In this document: in pieces, positions 8,647-17,475 of the stretch | Layout of the letters: every line of letters starts with the position of its first letter | Position numbering within the stretch: the stretch's first letter is position 1 | Assembly: GCA_963780815.1 (NCBI GenBank) | Contig: CAWADG010000008.1 | Location: forward strand, 186,001 to 250,000 | DNA from: VRUE01 sp963780815 | GTDB taxonomy: Bacteria > Actinomycetota > Thermoleophilia > Solirubrobacterales > 70-9 | Direction: 5' to 3' | Length of the DNA stretch: 64,000 nt | The notes under the pieces: model-generated | Seen by the model: only the letters and a program-made list of their open reading frames with translations | What the model was told of the DNA's origin: nothing | Databases searched by the model: none | Position numbers and translations under genes: made by a program

Positions 8647-9134
8647 TCCGAGACGAGCGGGGCGACGACCACGCAGCGGTGGGGCTCGTCGCCTTCGCTG
8701 TAGGTCTCGACTCCGGCGCGGTCCCGGAGGTACTCGTGGACGACGCGGCGCTCCTGGGCGCTCATCGGGTCCATCTCGACGATCCGGTTGGCGCTCAGGG
8801 CCTGCTCGGCGGCGCGGGCGGCGCGGGCGGTGAGGACCTCGCGGCGACGGTCGCGGTAGCCGGCGGCATCGACCAGAACCCGCTTGCGATCCCGGATCCC
8901 GCGGAAGGCGGCCTGGTGGCAGAGCAGCTGCAGGGCGTCGATCGTCTGCCCGCGGCGGCCGATCAACAGCCCGTAGTCGTCGTCCCCGACCACCACCGCC
9001 TCGATCGTGTCATCGTCCTCCTCGACCTCGACATCGCCCTCGAGGTCGAGCTCGTCGAGGACACCCTCGATCAGCTCGCGAACCCTCTCAGCCGGCTCCT
9101 CCGGCCACTCTTTCTCGGCACTCGAATCGTTCAC
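8643..9134 (-). CDS. jag: RNA-binding protein Jag/KhpB (KH and R3H domains)
   Basis: About 163 residues. A KH-like domain with DDYGLLIGRRGQTIDALQ and an R3H domain (DPMSAQERRVVHEYL) are visible; the long acidic N-terminal segment (EEDDDTIE) precedes the KH fold. KhpB proteins bind RNA and influence cell elongation in Gram-positive bacteria. Start is uncertain: GTG 9134 is preferred because GGTGA sits five bases upstream, but GTG 9143 and ATG 9185 are in frame. A DnaA-box-like CTATCCACA (9145-9153) overlaps this start region. Confidence 0.85.
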   Translation of the reverse strand: MNDSSAEKEWPEEPAERVRELIEGVLDELDLEGDVEVEEDDDTIEAVVVGDDDYGLLIGRRGQTIDALQLLCHQAAFRGIRDRKRVLVDAAGYRDRRREVLTARAARAAEQALSANRIVEMDPMSAQERRVVHEYLRDRAGVETYSEGDEPHRCVVVAPLVSE

Positions 9135-9203
9135 GAATCTCACCCTATCCACAATCGCCCGAGGCGCGGGCGGGTACCCCCGCAACGGATGGGAGGCGGG
9201 GCC

Positions 9204-9956
9204 CTACCGCCGCCGCTTCTTCTTCTTGGGCGGTGGTGGCGGTGGCTTGGCAGCCGCCGCGGCCTCGGGAGTGAGGACGGCGGGCGGCGGGATCAGTTTC
9301 GCCGCGGCGTAGGACTGGCCGACGGTCCAGAAGTTTGTTGTGATCCAGTAGAGGCTGAGGCCGGCGGGGACGGCCGGTACGAAGAAGAGGCCGACGAGCG
9401 CGAACGCCCCCAACATCACGTACTGCTGGGCCCCGGCCGCGGTCGGCGAAGAGCGCATCGTGATGTACGTCGAGAGCGCCATCGAGCCGGCAAAGAGCAC
9501 CATCAGCACGATCAATTCGGGGCCCTGCGGCTTTTCGATCACGCTGTTGATGAAGAACCAGCCCGCGCCGCCGGCGGCTTCGACGTCCTGCTGGAAGCTG
9601 TCGCCGCGGAGAGTGCGGAACAGCGCGAAGAAGATCGGCAGCTGCAGAAGCAGAGGCAGGCACGAGGCCAGCGGGTTGATTTTGTTCTCCTGGTAGAAGC
9701 GCATCATCTCCTGCTGCTGGCGCTGGCGATCGTTCTTGTATTTCTCCTGGATCGCTTTGATCTCGGGCTGCAGCGCCTGCAGCGCGCGCATGCCTTTGAT
9801 CTGTTTGTAGGTGAGCGGGATGAGTACGGCACGGACGCAGACCGTGAGGGCGATGATCGAGGTGCCCCAGCTGAGGCCGACGTTGTCGTGGAAGAAGTTG
9901 AGGACAGATTCCGCGACGTTCTCGAGCGGTTCGAGGATGTCTGCGATCGGGATCAG
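9204..9956 (-). CDS. yidC: Membrane protein insertase YidC (CTG start)
   Basis: 250 residues, the short form without the large periplasmic domain. After IPIADILEPLENVAES come YidC landmarks: a cytoplasmic loop with MRALQALQPEIKAIQEKY, MMRFYQENKINPLASCLP and LQLPIFFALFRTLRG, then further membrane segments and a polyproline-lysine tail ending KKKKRRR. No ATG, GTG or TTG occurs between the upstream stop and an internal ATG at 9791, which would delete the first membrane span. The CTG at 9956 overlaps the yidD stop as CTGA and gives the family's usual N-terminus, so it is the likely start. Confidence 0.88.
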   Translation of the reverse strand: MIPIADILEPLENVAESVLNFFHDNVGLSWGTSIIALTVCVRAVLIPLTYKQIKGMRALQALQPEIKAIQEKYKNDRQRQQQEMMRFYQENKINPLASCLPLLLQLPIFFALFRTLRGDSFQQDVEAAGGAGWFFINSVIEKPQGPELIVLMVLFAGSMALSTYITMRSSPTAAGAQQYVMLGAFALVGLFFVPAVPAGLSLYWITTNFWTVGQSYAAAKLIPPPAVLTPEAAAAAKPPPPPPKKKKRRR

Positions 9957-10225
9957 GGCCGCACCTCACCGTGGTGGGCGGCGGGGTCGACGGGGCCGAC
10001 CCTGAGGGTGAAGTGGCGCGGCACGGGGTCGAAGCCCCCGTGGCTGAAGGGGTTGCAGCGCAACAGCCGCCAGACGGCCAGCAGCAGGCCGCGGGCGGGG
10101 CCGAAGCGCCTGATCGACTCGGCCGCGTAGGCGGAGCAGGTCGGCTCGTATTTGCAGCGCCGCGGGAAGGCGGGTGAGATCCACCGGCTATAGGCCCCGA
10201 TCAGGGCCAGAAGCGACCGTTTCAC
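9953..10225 (-). CDS. yidD: Membrane protein insertion efficiency factor YidD
   Basis: 90 residues. The YidD signature is intact: an N-terminal amphipathic helix LIGAYSRWISPAFPRRC, then KYEPTCSAYAAESIRRFG and LLRCNPFSHGGFDPVP. GTG start at 10225 overlaps the rnpA stop as GTGA, and that overlap is itself part of a parS-like palindrome. The stop overlaps the yidC start. Confidence 0.93.
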   Translation of the reverse strand: MKRSLLALIGAYSRWISPAFPRRCKYEPTCSAYAAESIRRFGPARGLLLAVWRLLRCNPFSHGGFDPVPRHFTLRVGPVDPAAHHGEVRP

Positions 10226-10233
10226 GTGGAACG
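10218..10233. promoter_or_regulatory. parS-like ParB-binding site in the rnpA/yidD junction
   Basis: CGTTTCACGTGGAACG matches the bacterial parS consensus (TGTTTCACGTGAAACA) at 13 of 16 positions, including the central TTTCACGTG. It lies 3.0 kb from parB and 0.7 kb from dnaA, as expected for origin-proximal parS. The GTGA that ends rnpA and starts yidD is part of the palindrome. Confidence 0.7.
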
Positions 10234-10593
10234 CTCCGACCGGATTCCGGCCTCGCTGAGCGCCTCGTCGAGGCTCGCCTGGGCGCCGGCCAGCCCCTCC
10301 TTCTCGATCAGCTCGCCGAGTTCCGGGCGGGCGACGAGGACAAAGTCGTGTCCTTCGGGGAGGCGATCGGCGCTGGCCCAGAAGGCCTCGCGCAGCGCCC
10401 GCTTGACCCGGTTGCGCTCGACCGCACCGCCGACCTTGCGGCTCGCCGAGACGCCGAGTCTGATCTCGGTCTCATCCCCCTCGGCGCGGCGGGGGAAGCT
10501 GTAGAGCACGAGGTAGCGGGTGGCGTGAGATGAGCCGTCGCGGTAGACGCGGTCGAACTCGCCGCTGCGCGAGAGGCGGCGTCGCTTCGGCAT
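10222..10593 (-). CDS. rnpA: Ribonuclease P protein component
   Basis: 123 residues. The protein subunit of RNase P assists the catalytic RNA in tRNA 5' maturation. The N-terminal RRRLSRSGEFDRVYRDG and the basic RNR motif in SRKVGGAVERNRVKRALREAF are diagnostic. ATG 10593 lies two bases after the rpmH stop, matching the universal rpmH-rnpA pair. Confidence 0.95.
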   Translation of the reverse strand: MPKRRRLSRSGEFDRVYRDGSSHATRYLVLYSFPRRAEGDETEIRLGVSASRKVGGAVERNRVKRALREAFWASADRLPEGHDFVLVARPELGELIEKEGLAGAQASLDEALSEAGIRSERST

Positions 10594-10595
10594 CG

Positions 10596-10730
10596 CTAAG
10601 GGGTGAGGCGCTTCCGGCCCTTGCGGCGGCGGCGCTTGAGGATCGCCCGACCCCCGCGGGTGCTCATCCGCGCCCGGAACCCGTGGGTCTTCGCCCGCTT
10701 GCGCTTCTTCGGCTGATAGGTCCGCTTCAT
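10596..10730 (-). CDS. rpmH: 50S ribosomal protein L34
   Basis: 44 residues: MKRTYQPKKRKRAKTHGF and ILKRRRRKGRKRL are the hallmark L34 sequence. ATG 10730 overlaps by four bases (ATGA) the stop of a 23-codon leader ORF at 10798-10727. Within the end of that leader GGGAG lies about nine bases before the start, so rpmH could also initiate directly. Confidence 0.97.
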   Translation of the reverse strand: MKRTYQPKKRKRAKTHGFRARMSTRGGRAILKRRRRKGRKRLTP

Positions 10731-10798
10731 CTCAGATTGCTCCCGCGTCGCTTCCTCGCGAAGAGCCAGACTGTCACGCTCGGTCGCTCCGCGCTCAT
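10727..10798 (-). CDS. Leader minicistron upstream of rpmH (leader-repeat family)
   Basis: A 23-residue ORF beginning MSAERPSV and continuing TVWLFARKRR ends in TGA that overlaps the rpmH ATG. It starts ten bases after a TATACT box (10814-10809), near the 5' end of the predicted transcript. Peptide and DNA resemble the repeats at 50263-50396, 53616-53689 and 55173-55241. Function is unknown; coupling of rpmH translation to a leader is the simplest reading. Confidence 0.45.
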   Translation of the reverse strand: MSAERPSVTVWLFARKRRGSNLR

Positions 10799-10808
10799 TG
10801 GCCGTCGC

Positions 10809-10814
10809 AGTATA
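10809..10814 (-). promoter_or_regulatory. -10 box TATACT for the rpmH operon
   Basis: TATACT on the - strand in the 177-base dnaA-rpmH interval, ten bases before the leader ORF ATG. No consensus -35 is obvious. Confidence 0.45.
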
Positions 10815-10907
10815 CGGACGCGGCCCGAGCGGCCGCCCAAACGATTTCTCGGCATTTGCGAGGCGGCCGAAATCGTGCCCGAGGCTCGCCGCTATGGTCG
10901 GCCTCGG

Positions 10908-12227
10908 GTGCACGATGACGACTACCAGAACGACCTCGACGCGCTCTGGGCGGAGGTCCAGTCACGGCTTCGCGCCTCCGTCCCGGAGTCCACGTTCCGC
11001 CTCTGGCTGGAGCCGCTCCGGGTCGTCGGGGCGCGCGGCAGGACCCTCCACCTCGCCGCCCCGGAGGGAATCCGGGCCTGGGTCGAGCGTCGCTACTCGT
11101 CGCTGATCCGCGACGGGCTGGCGGGGGCGGGAAGCGAGATCGACGAGGTCAGCTTCGGTGCGGTGGACCAGCAAGCCGAAGGCGGCGAGATCGCCGAGCT
11201 CAACCCTCAATACAGCTTTGACCGGTTCGTCATCGGGGAGGGAAACCGCCTCGCCCACGCCGCGGCCCTCGCGGTGGCGGAGGCGCCGTCGGAGGCCTAC
11301 AACCCGCTCTTCCTCCACGGGCCCCCCGGGCTCGGCAAGACCCACCTCCTGGTCGCGATCGCCAACTACCTCCGGACCCACGCGCCGGAGCTCGAGGTCC
11401 GCTACACGACGGCCGAGCGCTTCACCAACGAGTTCGTCACGGCACTGCGCAGCAGCGGCGCCGAGGGGTTCAAGGAACGCCACCGCTACCTCGACGTCCT
11501 GCTCGTCGACGACGTCCAGTTCCTCGAGGGCAAGCACGCGACGGAGGAGGAGTTCTTCCACACCTTCAATGCCCTGTATGAGGGCGGCAGCCAGCTGGTC
11601 CTCTCCGCCGATCGGCTGCCGAGCGAGCTCTCGACCCTCGCCGAGCGCCTGCGAGACCGCTTCGAGTGGGGCCTGACCGTCGCGGTCGGCCACCCCGACC
11701 TCGCAACCCGCCTGACGGTGCTCCGCCGCCTCGCCCGCGAGGCCGGGCTCGAGGCGGCCAGCCGCGATGCCCTCGCGGAGCTCGCCGGCAGGATCGACAC
11801 CAACGTCCGTCGCCTCCGCGGGGCGCTGACCAAGGTCATCGCCCACTCCTCGATCACCGAAGAGCCCCTCAGTCCCGAGCTGGTCGCCGAGGTCGTCCCG
11901 AGGACCAGAAGGGCGGGGCCGACCGATCCCGTGGATCGGATACAGGGCGCCGTCGCCTCCTCGTTCGGCGTCTCGGCCGCCGACCTGGTCGGCCCCTCGC
12001 GCGCCGCGGGCCCCGTCCGCGCCCGCCACGTCGCGATCCTCCTCACCCGCGAGAGCACCGCGCTCTCCCTACCGGAGATCGGCCAGCGATTCGGCGGACG
12101 AGACCACTCGACCGTCCTCAACTCGCTGCGCCGCGCCGAGGCCGCGATCGGCCAGGACGAAGATCTCGAGGCCCGAGTCAACAGCCTGCGTGAGACGATC
12201 CACAACCCTCCCGACCAGCGTCGCTGA
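10908..12227 (+). CDS. dnaA: Chromosomal replication initiator DnaA
   Basis: 439 residues. Domain I (LWAEVQSRLRASVPESTF) is followed by only a short linker. The AAA+ domain has Walker A GPPGLGKTHLLVA and Walker B LLVDDVQFLEGK, and domain IV carries the DnaA signature FGGRDHSTVLNSLRRAE. DnaA-ATP opens oriC and regulates transcription. GTG 10908 is chosen: TATGGT lies nine bases upstream, giving a nearly leaderless start, though GTG 10875 is also in frame. The short domain II distinguishes it from the long streptomycete proteins. Confidence 0.93.
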   Translation: MHDDDYQNDLDALWAEVQSRLRASVPESTFRLWLEPLRVVGARGRTLHLAAPEGIRAWVERRYSSLIRDGLAGAGSEIDEVSFGAVDQQAEGGEIAELNPQYSFDRFVIGEGNRLAHAAALAVAEAPSEAYNPLFLHGPPGLGKTHLLVAIANYLRTHAPELEVRYTTAERFTNEFVTALRSSGAEGFKERHRYLDVLLVDDVQFLEGKHATEEEFFHTFNALYEGGSQLVLSADRLPSELSTLAERLRDRFEWGLTVAVGHPDLATRLTVLRRLAREAGLEAASRDALAELAGRIDTNVRRLRGALTKVIAHSSITEEPLSPELVAEVVPRTRRAGPTDPVDRIQGAVASSFGVSAADLVGPSRAAGPVRARHVAILLTRESTALSLPEIGQRFGGRDHSTVLNSLRRAEAAIGQDEDLEARVNSLRETIHNPPDQRR

Positions 12228-12362
12228 CGGCCGACGCCGCTGTAAGAATCAAGTGCTCCCCACATTCCCGTCCACAACCCGGAAGCCCCGCCACCGTGGG
12301 GAATCACCGCCCCTCTGCCGGTTTCCACAGGCCCTAAATCAACTCGATAGGAAGTTTGTCTC
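12228..12362. other. Candidate compact origin segment between dnaA and dnaN
   Basis: This 135-base gap holds four imperfect DnaA-box-like nonamers: CTCCCCACA (12256-12264), CCGTCCACA (12268-12276), the reverse complement TTCCCCACG (12303-12295) and GTTTCCACA (12321-12329), followed by the locally A/T-richer CCTAAATCAACTCGATAG. The gene-strand switch also centres here. Matches to TTATCCACA are only six to seven of nine, so this is a candidate only. Confidence 0.4.
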
Positions 12363-13469
12363 TTGAAGCTGACAACTCAACGTGAGGAGCTCTCCTCAAA
12401 GCTCTCGACCGTGTCCCGGGCGGTCTCGACCCGCGCCGCGACCCAGGCGCTCTCGGGGATCCTGCTGACGACATCGGAGGACTCGGTCGCGCTCAGCGCG
12501 ACCGACGGCGAGATCGGCCTCCGGACCGAGCTCGATGCGGTCGTCGAGGGGTCGGGCACCGTCCTCCTCCCCGGCCGGCTGCTGGCCGATCTCGTCCGCT
12601 CGCTCGCCGACGATGAGGTCGAGATCGAGCTGCGCGAGGCCGAGCGCGACGTCGAGATCCGCTGCGGCGGCTCGCGCTTCCACGTCCGCACCCTTCCGGC
12701 CGAGGACTTCCCGAAGGTCCCGACTGCCGACGCCGACCCGCTGACGATTCCGGGCAAGGCGCTGGCCGAGACCGTCGACCTGGTCGCCCCCGCCGCCTCG
12801 CAGGACGACATGCGGCCGGTGCTGACCGGCGTCCTGGTCAGCGCCGCCGGCGAGGAGATGACGATGGTCGCGACGGATTCCTACCGGCTCGCGGTCAAGC
12901 GGACGCCGCTCGAGGGCGGGATCGGGGGCGAGCTCGAGGCGAACATCCCGGCCCGGGCGCTGCGCGAGCTCGGCAGGATCGTCGCCGCCGACGGGGTCGA
13001 GCAGGTGAAGGTCAACCTGCTCCCCAATCAGGCGCTTTTCCGGGCAGGGGCCGTCCTCCTCAACACGAGGCTGATCGACGGCCAATTCCCCAACTTTCGA
13101 CAACTCCTGCCGGAGTCCTACGAGCACGACGTGCGCCTCAACCGGACCGACTTCCTCGACGTCGCCCGCCGGGTGAGCCAGCTCGCTCAGCGCAACGCGC
13201 CGCTGCGGCTCTCGTTCAACGAGGGGGAGCTGAAGATCTCGGCCTCCACCCCGGACGTCGGCGACGCCGAGGAGGCGATCCCGGCGGCCTTCGACGGCGA
13301 GGCGCTCGAGATCGGCTTCAACCCGGACTTCCTCAAGGACGGGATCGAGAGCGTCGAGGGGGACGAGGTGATGCTGCGGCTGATCTCGCCGCTGCGGCCC
13401 GGCCTGCTGCAGCCGGTCGACAACGAGGACTTCCGCTACCTGGTGATGCCGATCCGCCTCAACGTCTGA
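12363..13469 (+). CDS. dnaN: DNA polymerase III sliding clamp, beta subunit
   Basis: 368 residues with three clamp domains. LKLTTQREELSSKLSTVSRAV opens domain 1, RPVLTGVLVSA and ATDSYRLAVKRTPLE mark domain 2, and the C-terminus ends with the canonical clamp tail YLVMPIRLNV. It encircles DNA and tethers polymerase. TTG start at 12363 is preceded by GGAAG. recF follows 13 bases after the stop. Confidence 0.95.
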   Translation: MKLTTQREELSSKLSTVSRAVSTRAATQALSGILLTTSEDSVALSATDGEIGLRTELDAVVEGSGTVLLPGRLLADLVRSLADDEVEIELREAERDVEIRCGGSRFHVRTLPAEDFPKVPTADADPLTIPGKALAETVDLVAPAASQDDMRPVLTGVLVSAAGEEMTMVATDSYRLAVKRTPLEGGIGGELEANIPARALRELGRIVAADGVEQVKVNLLPNQALFRAGAVLLNTRLIDGQFPNFRQLLPESYEHDVRLNRTDFLDVARRVSQLAQRNAPLRLSFNEGELKISASTPDVGDAEEAIPAAFDGEALEIGFNPDFLKDGIESVEGDEVMLRLISPLRPGLLQPVDNEDFRYLVMPIRLNV

Positions 13470-13482
13470 GAGCGTTGTCCCG

Positions 13483-14574
13483 GTGCTCGTCACCGTCGTC
13501 GAAGCCGATCCCTCGCGGAGCCTGTCCGGCGCACGGGTCGAGCTGGGGCCAGGCGTCAGGAGCCTGATCGGCCCCAACGGCGCCGGCAAGACGAACCTGC
13601 TCGAGGCGCTCTACTTCGCCCTCACCGGGCGCTCGTTCAGGACCTCGGACCGCCGCGACCTGATCCCGTTCGGCGGTGGGTTCGCCCGGGTGGAGGCGGC
13701 GGTCCGCGACGACGATGGCGTCGAGCACCGCCTTCTGGCGTCGATCAGCCGCGCCGAGGGAAGGCGCCACCTCCTCGACGGCAGCCCCGTCGACGCGGCG
13801 ACCGCGGCCAGGCACCGACCACCCGTCGCCGTCTTCTCGCCCGACCGGCTCGCCCTCGTTAAGGGCCCCCCGGCCGAGCGTCGGGCGCACGTCGACCGTT
13901 TCGTCGCGGCCCGGTGGCCGTCCCGGGCGGAGCTGCGGGTCCGGTTCGGCCAGGCGCTGGCCCAGCGGAACGCGCTGCTCGCGCGTTGTCCTGCCGGCGC
14001 CGGGGAGCTCGACGTCTGGGACGGGACCTTCGCCGCCGCCGCCGCGTCGCTCGCCGAGGCCCGCGCCGAGGCGATCGAGGATCTCGCGCCCCGGTTCGCC
14101 GCCGCCGCTGCCGAGCTCGGCCTCGAGGGCGAGGCGCGCCTCGAGTACGCGCCGCGGTCTCCCGGCCCGGCCGATGAGGTTCGCGAGGGACTGCTCGAGC
14201 GGCGCGAGGCGGATCTGCGACTCGGGCGCTCCTCCTGGGGCCCGCACCTCGACGAGGTCAAGATCTCGGCCGCCGGCCGCGCCCTGCGCCGGTTCGGCTC
14301 CCAGGGTCAGCAGCGCAGCGCCCTCCTCGCCCTCCTGTTCGCGGAGCGGGCGGCGCTGGCCGAGGCCCGGCGGGTGACGCCCCTGCTTCTCCTCGACGAC
14401 GTCATGAGCGAGCTCGACGCAACCCGCCGCGAGCGCCTCGTCGAGCTCCTCTCGGGACCCGGTCAGGTCGTGATCACGGCCGCGACCGAGGAGTCGCTGC
14501 CGGCGGCGCTGCGCGGCAACGCCACCAGGATGCCGATCCCGGCCGCGACCGAGCACGCCGTCGAGGCGGCGTGA
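13483..14574 (+). CDS. recF: DNA replication and repair protein RecF
   Basis: 363 residues, an SMC-like ATPase acting with RecO and RecR to load RecA at gaps. Walker A GPNGAGKTNLLEALYF (residues ~26-41), the signature FGSQGQQRSALLALLFAE and Walker B PLLLLDDVMSELD are all present. GTG start at 13483. Gene order dnaN-recF-dciA-gyrB is conserved in actinobacteria. Confidence 0.95.
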   Translation: MLVTVVEADPSRSLSGARVELGPGVRSLIGPNGAGKTNLLEALYFALTGRSFRTSDRRDLIPFGGGFARVEAAVRDDDGVEHRLLASISRAEGRRHLLDGSPVDAATAARHRPPVAVFSPDRLALVKGPPAERRAHVDRFVAARWPSRAELRVRFGQALAQRNALLARCPAGAGELDVWDGTFAAAAASLAEARAEAIEDLAPRFAAAAAELGLEGEARLEYAPRSPGPADEVREGLLERREADLRLGRSSWGPHLDEVKISAAGRALRRFGSQGQQRSALLALLFAERAALAEARRVTPLLLLDDVMSELDATRRERLVELLSGPGQVVITAATEESLPAALRGNATRMPIPAATEHAVEAA

Positions 14575-14580
14575 GCGGGG

Positions 14581-14889
14581 GTGAGCAGGTTGACCCACCG
14601 TCACGCCCCGCGGCCGGCCAGCGAGGCTTTGCGCGCGGCGCTCGAGCGGGCCGCGCCGAAGACGCGCCTGGCGGCGGTCCAGGGGGTCTGGGCGGCGGCG
14701 GTCGGAGAGCGCATCGCCAAGGTCGCGCGACCGGTCTCCGAGCAGGGCGGGACGGTCGTCGTCGGCTGCGCCGACCCGGTCTGGGCGGAGGAGCTCGACC
14801 TGATGCAGGACCGGTTGGTTCGCCGTCTTCGCGAGCGCCTCGGGGAGCAGGCTCCGGAGCGTTTGCGATTCCGTGCGGATCGCGACTGA
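14581..14889 (+). CDS. DUF721 protein, DciA-like helicase loader
   Basis: 102 residues. DUF721/DciA proteins load DnaB in bacteria lacking DnaC and are typically encoded between recF and gyrB, as here. Visible features: an N-terminal helix SEALRAALERAAPKT, VQGVWAAAVGERIAKVARPVS, and the KH-like CADPVWAEELDLMQDRLVRRL. It is short, lacking the long C-terminal tail of mycobacterial homologues. GTG start at 14581, six bases after the recF stop. Confidence 0.8.
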   Translation: MSRLTHRHAPRPASEALRAALERAAPKTRLAAVQGVWAAAVGERIAKVARPVSEQGGTVVVGCADPVWAEELDLMQDRLVRRLRERLGEQAPERLRFRADRD

Positions 14890-14962
14890 GCTAAGTTACC
14901 TTTTTCCGTGTTTTGCAGGGATTTTAGGCGCCGAGCGCGGCCCTTCTGGGTGCCTGAACTGG

Positions 14963-14968
14963 TATCCT
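14963..14968 (+). promoter_or_regulatory. Possible -10 box TATCCT for gyrB
   Basis: TATCCT in the 161-base recF/dciA-gyrB gap, about 20 bases before a leader hairpin. The -35 is unclear; an alternative is that gyrB is only read from upstream. Confidence 0.3.
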
Positions 14969-14988
14969 TATGTCAACTTGCATTGCGG

Positions 14989-15033
14989 CCCCGACCGAGC
15001 GCGGCAAGGACGTCGTCTGGTCGGGGCTTTTCT
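14989..15033 (+). terminator. Intrinsic terminator or attenuator hairpin in the gyrB leader
   Basis: CCCCGACC (14989-14996) pairs perfectly with GGTCGGGG (15019-15026), followed at once by CTTTTCT. It ends 18 bases before the gyrB TTG, so it either ends the dnaN-recF-dciA transcript or attenuates gyrB expression. Confidence 0.6.
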
Positions 15034-15050
15034 GAATCAGAGAGGATCAA

Positions 15051-17462
<2,412 letters not shown>

Positions 17463-17475
17463 GCGGGAGAGCTAG

